Source: Lachnospiraceae bacterium
GTDB taxonomy: Bacteria > Bacillota > Clostridia > Lachnospirales > Lachnospiraceae
Reading direction: 5' to 3'
Length of the DNA: 9,931 nucleotides
Assembly: GCA_900764225.1 (NCBI GenBank)
Contig: CAAFNG010000264.1
Location: 1-9,931 of the forward strand
The notes under the pieces are model-generated. The model was not told where the DNA came from. It was given only the letters and a program-made list of their open reading frames with translations, and did not search any database. Both the position numbers and the translations under genes were made by a program. Of this stretch, positions 1 to 5,788 are shown piece by piece; within the stretch, counting starts at the first letter, position 1, and every line of letters begins with the position of its first letter.

Positions 1-21
1 ATAAGCAGTGGGTGGGACTTA

Positions 22-70
22 CTTGTATCAGGAGGGGTACAAGCCCCTCCTGATAAACTGCGGAGCAGTT
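22..70. repeat. Inverted-repeat cluster upstream of leuD
   Basis: A perfect 12-bp inverted repeat (arms 26-37 and 44-55) encloses the six-base loop TACAAG. That loop is the exact reverse complement of CTTGTA at 22-27, so a second hairpin (22-27 with 38-43) can form instead, or the two can form a pseudoknot. A separate perfect 6-bp hairpin, AACTGC-GGA-GCAGTT, follows at 56-70. No T-tract follows the first repeat, so it is not a standard terminator for the + strand. What it does is unknown: it could be the end of an upstream unit, a structured RNA, or a remnant of a mobile element. The inverted repeats are directly visible; any role is inference. Confidence 0.6.
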
Positions 71-114
71 ATTCGGTTATGAGCAAGTAGCGAAAGCGGA
101 TTGCGAATATCCGA

Positions 115-142
115 TTGACACAATATATTCAGAAATTATCAG
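115..142 (+). promoter_or_regulatory. Possible promoter of leuDC
   Basis: A perfect -35 box TTGACA at 115-120 is followed after 16 bases by TATCAG at 137-142, which matches four of six bases of the -10 consensus. Transcription would start near 149 and give a leader of about 85 nt before leuD. It is the best promoter match upstream of the pair, but the weak -10 box keeps this tentative. Confidence 0.4.
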
Positions 143-149
143 AGGATAC

Positions 150-215
150 TCCGTTTCGGCGTGGGTTCTTATAACAGGGCAGACAGAAAACTTTTGCCTG
201 ATGATACGGAACGGA
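150..215 (+). promoter_or_regulatory. Possible stem in the leuD 5' leader
   Basis: TCCGTTTCG (150-158) can pair with CGGAACGGA (207-215) through nine base pairs, one of them a T-G wobble. The stem ends seven bases before the ribosome binding site of leuD. Inside it, CAGGGCA and TGCCTG can form a smaller bulged hairpin. I do not recognise a known riboswitch or T-box core here. The pairing is seen; regulatory meaning is inference. Confidence 0.3.
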
Positions 216-234
216 ATAAATAGGAGATATACAT

Positions 235-726
235 ATGGAAGCATTTACAGGAAAGGTGTGGGTACTTGGAGATGATATTGATACGGATATCATCATTCCG
301 ACAGAATACCTTGCACTGAAAACCATTGACGATATGAAACAGTATGGATTCAGCCCGCTCCGCCCGGAGCTTGCAGGACAGATCCAGAAAGGTGACATCA
401 TCGTAGCTGGAAAAAACTTCGGCTGCGGTTCCTCCAGAGAGCAGGCACCGGAGATCATCAAGGCACTGGGAATCCAGTGTGTCATTGCGAAATCTTTTGC
501 CCGGATCTTTTTCCGTAATTCGATTAATAACGGACTTCTTCTGATCGAACAGCCGGATCTTCATGACAATGTAAAAGAAGGAGATCAGGTTACGGTTGTA
601 ATGAATGAGCACGTAGATCACAATGGAAAACAGTATCCGATCGCTTCTCTTCCGGAGAATCTTATGGATATCATTCAGGCTGGCGGACTTGTGAAAGCTA
701 TGCGTAAACTGAACGGCCTGGACTAA
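235..726 (+). CDS. leuD: 3-isopropylmalate dehydratase small subunit
   Basis: This is the small (swivel-domain) subunit of 3-isopropylmalate dehydratase, which with LeuC isomerises 2- to 3-isopropylmalate in cytosolic leucine biosynthesis. The 163-residue length fits the short, archaeal-like LeuD/HacB group. It shows the N-terminal GDDIDTDIIIPTEYL segment, the GCGSSREQAPEIIK motif that binds the substrate carboxylates near residues 64-77, and the AKSFARIFFRNSINNGLLLIE block near residues 85-105. The start at 235 is fixed by AGGAG at 222-226, eight bases upstream. leuC follows 21 bases after the stop, so the two are surely co-transcribed. Small-before-large is the reverse of the usual leuCD order. 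The related homoaconitase and dimethylmalate dehydratase subunits look alike, so the substrate is inferred from the family, and no leuA or leuB is in the window to confirm it. Confidence 0.9.
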   Translation: MEAFTGKVWVLGDDIDTDIIIPTEYLALKTIDDMKQYGFSPLRPELAGQIQKGDIIVAGKNFGCGSSREQAPEIIKALGIQCVIAKSFARIFFRNSINNGLLLIEQPDLHDNVKEGDQVTVVMNEHVDHNGKQYPIASLPENLMDIIQAGGLVKAMRKLNGLD

Positions 727-747
727 AAAACGGGGAGGAGAGAAAAA

Positions 748-1992
748 ATGGGCGAGACGATCATTGAGAAAATTATCAGACATAATACAGGCACGGCAGT
801 AAAGCCTGGCGATATCGTGACTGTCAATGTAGACAGAGTAATGATCCATGATATCTTTATTCCGTTTGTAGCGGAGAAATTTGAGGAGATGGGCTTTCAG
901 AAGCTGTGGGATCCGGACAAGGTTGTCCTGATCTATGATCATCTTGTACCTGCAAGCCAGCAGGATGATACAAGACATTTCCACGTAGGAGATGCTTTTG
1001 CTGCAAAATATGGCATGAAAAATGTACACAGAAGTGACGGAATCTGCCACCAGCTGATGACAGAGGCCGGTTATGTGAAGCCTGGAAATATTGTATTTGG
1101 TACAGACAGCCATACAACAACTTATGGATGTGTGGGAGCATTTTCTTCCGGTATCGGATACACAGAAATGGCCAGCATTCTGGGAACAGGAACCATGTGG
1201 ATCAAGGTTCCGGAGACGATCAAGGTTGTGATCGACGGAGAGCTTCCGGAGAATGTAATGTCCAAGGATATCATTCTCCGTCTGATCGGTGATCTTCGTG
1301 CAGACGGAGCAACCTACCGTGCGCTGGAGTTTTCCGGAAGTACCATTGAGAACATGTCTGTGGCAAGCCGTATGACCATGGCGAACATGGCTATCGAGGC
1401 TGGCGCAAAATGTGCTCTTTTTACACCGGATGCGAAGACTGCAGCATACTGTAATGTTGAGCTTGACGATTATCAGAAGAGTCTTGTGGGTGATGAAGAT
1501 GCAGTTTACATGAAAACCATGACATACAAGGCAGAGGATTTTGTGCCGGTAATGGCGTGTCCGTCACAGGTGGACAAGATCCGCGATGTCAGCGAGCTTC
1601 AGGGTGAAACCATTGACCAGGTATTTATCGGTTCCTGTACAAACGGACGTCTTGAGGATCTTATGGCAGCAGCTGAAGTCCTGAAAGGCAAAAAAGTTGC
1701 AGATTTTGTGAAACTGATCGTAACTCCTGCAAGCCGCAAGATCTACCGTCAGGCTATTGAGCTTGGTATTCTGGATACTCTTGCTGAGGCTGGTGCGATC
1801 ATCACACATCCGGGTTGCGGTCTTTGCTGTGGAAGAACCGGCGGAATCCTGACAGACGGGGAGAAGGTTGTAGCAACCAACAACCGTAATTTCCTGGGAC
1901 GTATGGGAACTTCCAAGGTACAGATCTATCTGGCATCCCCGAAGACAGCCGCTGCATGTGCGGTTGCTGGTAAGATCGTAATGCCGGAATAA
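748..1992 (+). CDS. leuC: 3-isopropylmalate dehydratase large subunit
   Basis: This is the large, [4Fe-4S]-carrying subunit of 3-isopropylmalate dehydratase (aconitase superfamily), the partner of the LeuD encoded just upstream. At 414 residues it belongs to the shorter LeuC2/HacA-type group rather than the roughly 470-residue enterobacterial type. Visible family blocks are VDRVMIHD near residue 28, FGTDSHTTTYG near 117-127, IGSCTNGRLEDL near 294-305, and HPGCGLCCGRTGG near 354-366. The cluster ligands should be Cys297, Cys357 and Cys360. The third block usually reads GCGPC in the family, so the leucine and the extra Cys361 are a mild variation. A strong GGGGAGGAG site precedes ATG 748. A terminator follows directly. 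Homoaconitase or 2,3-dimethylmalate dehydratase activity cannot be excluded from sequence alone. Confidence 0.9.
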   Translation: MGETIIEKIIRHNTGTAVKPGDIVTVNVDRVMIHDIFIPFVAEKFEEMGFQKLWDPDKVVLIYDHLVPASQQDDTRHFHVGDAFAAKYGMKNVHRSDGICHQLMTEAGYVKPGNIVFGTDSHTTTYGCVGAFSSGIGYTEMASILGTGTMWIKVPETIKVVIDGELPENVMSKDIILRLIGDLRADGATYRALEFSGSTIENMSVASRMTMANMAIEAGAKCALFTPDAKTAAYCNVELDDYQKSLVGDEDAVYMKTMTYKAEDFVPVMACPSQVDKIRDVSELQGETIDQVFIGSCTNGRLEDLMAAAEVLKGKKVADFVKLIVTPASRKIYRQAIELGILDTLAEAGAIITHPGCGLCCGRTGGILTDGEKVVATNNRNFLGRMGTSKVQIYLASPKTAAACAVAGKIVMPE

Positions 1993-2001
1993 TAAAGCTG
2001 A

Positions 2002-2040
2002 AAAAGACAGGTTTCGTTAAAGCGGAGTCTGTCTTTTTTT
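2002..2040 (+). terminator. Intrinsic terminator of leuDC
   Basis: AAAAGACAG at 2002-2010 pairs with CTGTCTTTT at 2029-2037, and the T-run continues to 2040. It lies ten bases past the leuC stop and closes the leuDC unit. The 18-base loop can pair further through TTCG/CGGA. Confidence 0.88.
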
Positions 2041-2099
2041 ACAGGACAGATCATAGAAACGGGATAAATGCTTATTACAGAAAAGAGAAATATGCTGAT

Positions 2100-2136
2100 T
2101 ATAATAACAGGCAGTATGGCAACATAATCATATAAT
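2100..2136 (+). promoter_or_regulatory. Candidate -10 boxes before the transpeptidase
   Basis: Two exact TATAAT hexamers occur at 2100-2105 and 2131-2136 between the leuC terminator and the next gene. Neither has a good -35 box at the right distance, so I cannot say which is used. The second would give a very short leader of about 20 nt. Confidence 0.35.
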
Positions 2137-2160
2137 ACATAAGACTCGAGGGATAAGGGT

Positions 2161-3597
2161 ATGGAGAAAAAATCAATCAACAGAAAAACACTGACGATTG
2201 TGCTGGGGATCTGCATTGTGGCAGCAGTCGTGGCCGTGGCAGGGCTGTTCGGCTACACATATATGGCAGATCATAACACACTGGGCCGGAAGATCTCCGT
2301 AAGCGGGCTGGACGTTTCCAGACTGACAGCAGAGCAGGCAGAAGAAAAGATCATTTCTTCTTTTGAGAACAGAACAGTAGTTTTCCAGGAGAATGATCAG
2401 CAGGTTTACAGTACCACGCTGAAAAATCTTGGCTACAGTCTTAATAAGGATGCGCTCCTTGAGAAGCTTAACAAGCTTCAGAAACAGCGGGAAGAAAACA
2501 GAAAGCTTTTTCCGAAGGAAGAGAACGTGGATCTGGAATATCAGATTAAACAGGATGAGGAGCAGGAAAAACAGGCTCTGAACCTTTCAAATTTCGGAGA
2601 TAAGGAACGAAAAGCTTCCATAGATGCCAGCATTTCGTACGACAAAGAGAAAAAAGAATTTATCCTGACTAAACAGAAGCAGGGAAATGAGATTGATGAG
2701 GATAAGCTTCTGACTACCGTGGATACCACACTGGACGCTGCTTTTGATACGGCATTTCTGGGAGATGCGATCACTGTCCCGGTCAATAAGCATGTGTATG
2801 TAAGCCCATTGGTAACAGCTACGGAAGATATGCAGAACAAAGTAGACAATCTTAATGCCCAGCTTGCCAAATACCGCAAGACTACAGTTACCTATACATT
2901 TGGAAGTGAGACGGTGGTTCTGGATTCAGATACCATCGATTCCTGGCTGAAAGCAGAGGGAGAGACGCTTTCTGTTGATGAAGAGGCGGTTAAGACATAC
3001 ATCAGTGACCTTGCAAATAAATACAACACGATCTATGTGCCGCGTGCTTTTCACACTTCTACGGGAACAGATATTACGATCGAGGGAAATGAGTATGGAT
3101 ACCGGATCGACCAGGACGGTGAGCTGGCACAGCTTCTGGAGGATCTCAAAAGCGGTACAGCTGTGACAAGGGATCCAATCTACAGCAAGACCGGCTATCA
3201 GAGAAACGGAACGGACGATCTGGCAGGCAGCTACATAGAAGTCAGCCTGGATGCCCAGCATCTGTGGCTTTACAAAGACGGAAATCTTGTGACAGAGACG
3301 GATATTGTCAGCGGCAAACCGGTAAAGGGCCGTGAGACATACAGAGGTGCATGGCCGATCGCCTATAAGGCAAGCCCGTATAATCTTACCAGCGCAGAGT
3401 ACGGCTACAATGTCAAGGTCAACTACTGGATGCCTTTTGTCTACGGACAGGGACTTCACGATGCCACCTGGCAGTCCTCCTTTGGCGGAAACCGTTATAA
3501 GACAAACGGAAGTCACGGCTGTATTAATCTGCCGAAGGATCAGGCTGCAACGATCTATAATACGATCGATGCGGGATATCCGATCATTATTTACTGA
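2161..3597 (+). CDS. Membrane-anchored L,D-transpeptidase (YkuD)
   Basis: This 478-residue protein cross-links or remodels peptidoglycan outside the cell. It starts with a short basic stretch and one hydrophobic segment (about residues 11-31) that works as an uncleaved signal anchor. The middle, about residues 60-335, is charged and matches the paired peptidoglycan-binding modules (PG_binding_4 type) commonly joined to YkuD domains in Clostridia. The catalytic YkuD domain fills residues 355-478. It has the conserved His433 in GLHDATW and the SHGCINLP signature with His452 and the nucleophile Cys454, so it should be active. L,D-transpeptidases make 3-3 cross-links that classical penicillins do not block, or attach proteins to the wall. 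The ribosome binding site is weak (GAGGG near 2148). Flanking terminators show it is transcribed alone. The family call is firm; the exact reaction is inferred. Confidence 0.9.
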   Translation: MEKKSINRKTLTIVLGICIVAAVVAVAGLFGYTYMADHNTLGRKISVSGLDVSRLTAEQAEEKIISSFENRTVVFQENDQQVYSTTLKNLGYSLNKDALLEKLNKLQKQREENRKLFPKEENVDLEYQIKQDEEQEKQALNLSNFGDKERKASIDASISYDKEKKEFILTKQKQGNEIDEDKLLTTVDTTLDAAFDTAFLGDAITVPVNKHVYVSPLVTATEDMQNKVDNLNAQLAKYRKTTVTYTFGSETVVLDSDTIDSWLKAEGETLSVDEEAVKTYISDLANKYNTIYVPRAFHTSTGTDITIEGNEYGYRIDQDGELAQLLEDLKSGTAVTRDPIYSKTGYQRNGTDDLAGSYIEVSLDAQHLWLYKDGNLVTETDIVSGKPVKGRETYRGAWPIAYKASPYNLTSAEYGYNVKVNYWMPFVYGQGLHDATWQSSFGGNRYKTNGSHGCINLPKDQAATIYNTIDAGYPIIIY

Positions 3598-3629
3598 TCA
3601 TAAGAAAATAATTGCCAATATATTATGTG

Positions 3630-3684
3630 AAGAAAGGGCTTCGGAGATCGGGCATGCCGCTCAATCCGGAGCTTTTCTTTTTAG
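3630..3684 (+). terminator. Intrinsic terminator after the L,D-transpeptidase
   Basis: Arms at 3630-3645 and 3665-3679 pair through about 15 bp with wobbles and one bulged G, ending in a T-rich tail to 3682. The 19-base apex contains the palindrome GCATGC. It starts about 30 bases past the transpeptidase stop. Confidence 0.8.
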
Positions 3685-3733
3685 GGAGATATTTTTGTAC
3701 AGGAAAATATACTCGTCAATAACAGGAAAAATG

Positions 3734-3742
3734 TGTTATCAT
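3734..3742 (+). promoter_or_regulatory. Possible extended -10 promoter of the fumarase genes
   Basis: TGT followed by TATCAT (3737-3742) forms an extended -10 element about 38 bases before the alpha-subunit start codon. No convincing -35 box is present, which is common for extended -10 promoters. It lies just after the preceding terminator, where a new promoter is expected. Confidence 0.4.
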
Positions 3743-3780
3743 AGAAAAAACACGCAAGAGAAACGAAAGGAGTTTACGCT

Positions 3781-3959
3781 ATGCGAGAAATCGAAGTAAG
3801 CAGACTTACAGACGTCATCGAAAAACTCTGTATCGAAGCCAATGAGCATCTGCCGGAGGATGTAAAGGAGGCTATCAGAACCTGCCACATATCGCAGGTA
3901 TGCCGTGTGTTGTTAACATCAACTGTCATATGACACGCCATAAAACGGAGGTGCTTTAA
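3781..3959 (+). pseudogene. Fumarate hydratase alpha subunit, internally deleted
   Basis: Only the two ends of a class I (iron-sulfur) fumarase alpha gene remain. The start ATG 3781, with an AAAGGAG site, opens an N-terminus typical of the family: MREIEVSRLTDVIEKLCIEA, then NEHLPEDVKEAIRTC. From about 3885 the family's C-terminal sequence appears in another frame: PHIAGMPCVVNINCHMTRHK, then TEVL and TAA at 3957-3959. A family member has about 280 residues, so roughly 230 codons are missing, including the cluster-binding and most active-site residues. The junction lies near 3883-3888 and also shifts the frame, so the first frame stops at 3931-3933 after 50 codons. The product cannot be active. 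The gene sits one base before the beta-subunit gene, the normal operon layout. An assembly error that collapsed the region is the main alternative. Confidence 0.85.
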
Positions 3960-3960
3960 G

Positions 3961-4518
3961 ATGGAAAGAAGAAAGATCACATTACCACTTACAAAAGAGC
4001 TGGCGCAGACACTCCATGCAGGAGATCAGGTTCTTTTGACCGGAACCATCTATACTTCCCGTGATGCCGGACACAAAAGAATGTGTGAGGCTCTTGCCCG
4101 CGGAGAAAAAATTCCCTTCGATCCGACGGATGCAACGATCTATTATGTAGGTCCCATACCGGCGAAGCCAGGTGCAGTGATCGGTTCCGCAGGCCCGACT
4201 ACCAGTGGCCGTATGGATGCTTATGCACCGACCATGATGTCTGTAGGTGCCCGTGGAATGATCGGAAAAGGTGCCCGCCTTCCTGAAGTTGTGGATGCCA
4301 TGAAGAAATACAGCGGCGTTTATTTCGGAGCCATCGGTGGTGCAGGTGCTCTTCTTGCCAAATGTATCAAAAAAGCAGAGCTGATCGCATACGAGGATCT
4401 GGGAGCGGAAGCACTTCGCAAGCTTTATGTGGAGGATATGCCGTTGGTTGTTATTATTGACAGTGAAGGCAACAACCTTTATGAAGAGGGCCGCGCAGAG
4501 TATCTGCGGGAGCATTAA
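3961..4518 (+). CDS. Fumarate hydratase beta subunit (class I, Fe-S type)
   Basis: This 185-residue protein is a full-length beta subunit of the two-component iron-sulfur hydro-lyase family, which covers fumarase (fumarate to malate) and L-tartrate dehydratase. Visible blocks are GTIYTSRDAGHKRM (about residues 28-41), GPIPAKPGAVIGSAGPTTSG (about 64-83) with RMDAYAP following, GMIGKGA (about 99-105), and YFGAIGGAGALLAK (about 121-134). A GGAGGT site at 3947-3952 supports ATG 3961. It begins one base after the alpha reading frame and was clearly part of an alpha-beta operon. With alpha deleted there is no cluster-bearing partner in this window, so it is probably non-functional unless alpha is supplied elsewhere. 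The fumarase reading rests on the N- and C-terminal remains of alpha; tartrate dehydratase is the alternative. Confidence 0.88.
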   Translation: MERRKITLPLTKELAQTLHAGDQVLLTGTIYTSRDAGHKRMCEALARGEKIPFDPTDATIYYVGPIPAKPGAVIGSAGPTTSGRMDAYAPTMMSVGARGMIGKGARLPEVVDAMKKYSGVYFGAIGGAGALLAKCIKKAELIAYEDLGAEALRKLYVEDMPLVVIIDSEGNNLYEEGRAEYLREH

Positions 4519-4519
4519 T

Positions 4520-5074
4520 ATGGAGTTAAGTATATTACATATGCTCCAGTCCTTACATAATCCGGTTCTGGATCAGATAATGGTCACAGTTTTTAATAAT
4601 TTCGTAGGGTCACTTGGATAGCTGTGGATCATAGTTGGAGTGATACTGCTGATCATTCCGAAAACCCGAAAATGTGGTGCGGCAGTTCTTTTATCCTATG
4701 TGGTATCTTTTCTGATCGGAAATGAGTGGCTGAAAGACCTGATCACAAGACCCCGCCCCTGTGCCGTGGACGATACGGTCATGCTGATCGTAAAAAAACC
4801 GGGAAGTTTTTCCTGCCCGTCGGTGCATGCATATCTGGCATTTTCCAGTGCAATGGCGATTTTTCACTATTACAGAAAAGCAGGAATCGGGGTGCTCGTA
4901 TTTGCAGCATTGGTAGGTTTCAGCAGAATGTACTTCTTTGTTCATTACCCGACAGATGTATTGTTCGGAGCTGCTCTGGGTATTTATTTTATAAAAGAAA
5001 ATAAGGAGCAATTTTATGCCAAGGAAATATATGACCAAACAGCAGATAGAAGATTACGAACAGCTTTGCCGTGA
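4520..5074 (+). pseudogene. PAP2-family phosphatase, split by an in-frame TAG
   Basis: Read through, this is a PAP2 (type 2 phosphatidic acid phosphatase-like) membrane protein of about 184 residues, a family that dephosphorylates lipid phosphates such as undecaprenyl pyrophosphate. ATG 4520 follows GGGAG at 4508-4512, one base after the fumarase beta stop. After 33 codons, TAG at 4619-4621 interrupts it. The same frame continues with membrane segments and the three PAP2 motifs: KDLITRPRP, PSVH, and SRMYFFVHYPTD. The second motif is normally PSGH, so a glycine has become valine. One base change in a CAG, GAG or similar codon would explain the stop. The last 30 or so residues (ENKEQFYAKEIY onward) are polar and AT-rich and overlap the next gene, so the original C-terminus may be replaced. 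A shortened protein starting at ATG 4640 is possible but would lack the first membrane helix. Confidence 0.75.
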
Positions 5075-5219
5075 ACGTATTAAAGGCAGATTACTCACAG
5101 GTGACGGTATACGATTTATCTGTGAGGCGTATAATTATGATGCAGAAAAAATAGGACAGCATTTTCTGGAATTGTTGCCAAAAATACAAAATGATGAAAG
5201 AAAGGGGGAGTTACAATAG
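5016..5219 (+). CDS. Small hypothetical protein, 67 residues
   Basis: I do not recognise this family. The protein is short, charged and probably helical, with no membrane segment or signal peptide. It begins MPRKYMTKQQIEDYEQLCRE and carries the segments GDGIRFICEAYNYDAEKIG and HFLELLPK. AAGGAG about ten bases upstream of ATG 5016 makes translation likely. It overlaps the end of the PAP2 frame by 59 bases and ends two bases before the next small gene, so the two should be translationally coupled. Base composition is clearly AT-richer than the flanking metabolic genes, which hints at a different origin. I have no basis for assigning a function. Confidence 0.6.
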   Translation: MPRKYMTKQQIEDYEQLCRERIKGRLLTGDGIRFICEAYNYDAEKIGQHFLELLPKIQNDERKGELQ

Positions 5220-5221
5220 CC

Positions 5222-5467
5222 ATGATGACCGTATATCATTGCGATAATATTGATACAGTGAGCGATGATTTTATTGAAGAAGCAGATATAAAAAAAGGTG
5301 AGTTTGATAATGTGGGTGAGTGCAAATACAGCATTCCTTCGCATTGGGATATCGGAAAAGTATATAATTCTTTTATCAGCGAAAAAATTGATGATTACAA
5401 CAGTAGTGTATATTATGAAAATCCGTCATATATATTTGAATCATATTGCGAAAATAAAATGTTATAA
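5222..5467 (+). CDS. Small acidic hypothetical protein, 81 residues
   Basis: This family is not recognised. The protein is acidic, rich in Asp, Glu, Tyr, Asn and Ser, with no membrane segment. It begins MMTVYHCDNIDTVSDDFIEE and ends near YENPSYIFESYCENKML. A strong AAAGGGGGAG site at about 5202-5211 lies ten bases before ATG 5222; ATG 5225 is an equally good start. It follows the 67-residue gene with a two-base gap. The tyrosine- and asparagine-rich, AT-rich coding style differs from neighbouring genes. The short length could mean it is the remnant of a longer protein. A two-gene unit with a basic-leaning first and an acidic second product could suggest a toxin-antitoxin or immunity pair, but nothing in the sequence demonstrates it. 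Confidence 0.55.
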   Translation: MMTVYHCDNIDTVSDDFIEEADIKKGEFDNVGECKYSIPSHWDIGKVYNSFISEKIDDYNSSVYYENPSYIFESYCENKML

Positions 5468-5473
5468 ATCATA

Positions 5474-5503
5474 TTGACAAATCCCGGCCATGACGGTTAT
5501 AAT
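5474..5503 (+). promoter_or_regulatory. Near-consensus promoter of the mgtE unit
   Basis: TTGACA at 5474-5479 and TATAAT at 5498-5503 are both perfect consensus boxes with an 18-base spacer. Transcription should begin near 5510 and run through a leader of about 320 nt to mgtE. It lies immediately after the second small gene. Confidence 0.8.
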
Positions 5504-5510
5504 GGCCGGG
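5483..5510. promoter_or_regulatory. Inverted repeat over the mgtE promoter (possible operator)
   Basis: CCCGGCCAT at 5483-5491 is the exact reverse complement of ATGGCCGGG at 5502-5510. The left arm lies in the promoter spacer and the right arm covers the end of the -10 box and the start-site region. This position suits a repressor site. The competing reading is a terminator for the small upstream genes, but TTG and an A-run follow rather than a T-run. The repeat is seen; the operator role is inference. Confidence 0.5.
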
Positions 5511-5546
5511 TTGAAAAAAATTTTAAAAAAAAGGCAGGTGAACAGA

Positions 5547-5645
5547 ATGGACAGTTGTGATTCTCATGGGCGAAGTAGAAGCTCGGAATGGAAGATGAAC
5601 AGGGCAGAACAGAGCGGAAGCACAGCAGATCCGTTTTGTTTGTAA
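5547..5645 (+). CDS. Possible 32-residue leader peptide in the mgtE 5' region
   Basis: ATG 5547, six bases after an AGGTG site, opens a 32-codon frame ending TAA 5643-5645. It begins MDSCDSHGRSRSSEWKMNR and ends STADPFCL. The product is polar, with no membrane segment. It lies fully inside the predicted mgtE leader, between promoter and terminator, where a leader peptide could couple translation to termination. It lacks the proline- or acidic-rich run typical of the enterobacterial MgtL peptide. Whether it is translated, or whether the bases serve as RNA structure only, cannot be decided here. Confidence 0.35.
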   Translation: MDSCDSHGRSRSSEWKMNRAEQSGSTADPFCL

Positions 5646-5757
5646 GTATATAATCTACAGGTATATTTTATCTTCTCATTCTGAGAATTCTTAAGTGACG
5701 CGTACATTCGCGCTCTTTATTCAAATCCCAAGGAAACACAATCGAAGATCAGAAAGC

Positions 5758-5788
5758 ACAGGACATGCTTTAACATGTCTGTTTTTGG
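5758..5788 (+). terminator. Intrinsic terminator inside the mgtE leader
   Basis: ACAGGACATG (5758-5767) and CATGTCTGT (5774-5782) pair through nine base pairs with one bulged G and a six-base loop, followed by TTTTT. It stands about 45 bases before the mgtE start codon and within the same transcription unit, so it most likely acts as a conditional terminator controlling mgtE. Confidence 0.75.

Larger units (their letters stand above)
1..234 (+). other. Intergenic region before leuD, no supported gene
   Basis: I see no credible coding sequence here. One frame is open from 5 to 79, ending in TGA at 80-82, but an in-frame TAA at 2-4 precedes it and no start with a ribosome binding site is visible. 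It may be the tail of a broken gene or chance. The stretch holds the inverted repeats at 22-70, a 5-bp CGGAT/ATCCG repeat around 97-113, a possible promoter, and a long-range stem in the leuD leader (150-158 with 207-215). Confidence 0.5.

Noticed and set aside
8..55. T-box-like GGGTGGGAC followed by a hairpin before the leucine genes
   Set aside because: The T-box core reads GGGTGGNACCGCG; here ACTTAC follows GGGTGG, no specifier stem is visible, and no T-run follows the hairpin.
2..82. Tail of an upstream protein ending in NCGAVIRL
   Set aside because: The frame has an in-frame TAA at 2-4 and no start signal, so it cannot be the simple continuation of a gene from before the window. The inverted repeat also biases the bases here.
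169..1113. Long minus-strand reading frame (314 codons) opposite leuD and leuC
   Set aside because: It lies fully antisense to two well-supported genes, has no recognisable family features, and its composition (Ser, Ile, Arg, Cys rich) is that of a mirrored coding frame.
3332..3799. Plus-strand frame over the end of the transpeptidase
   Set aside because: It overlaps the catalytic YkuD domain out of frame and then runs through a clear terminator; the product is Arg/Ser-rich without motifs.
5222..5467. Assignment of the small pair to a known toxin-antitoxin or DUF3990-type family
   Set aside because: The opening MTVYHCDN faintly recalls YHGSN-type starts, but the following residues do not match and the length is too short, so I left it unassigned.
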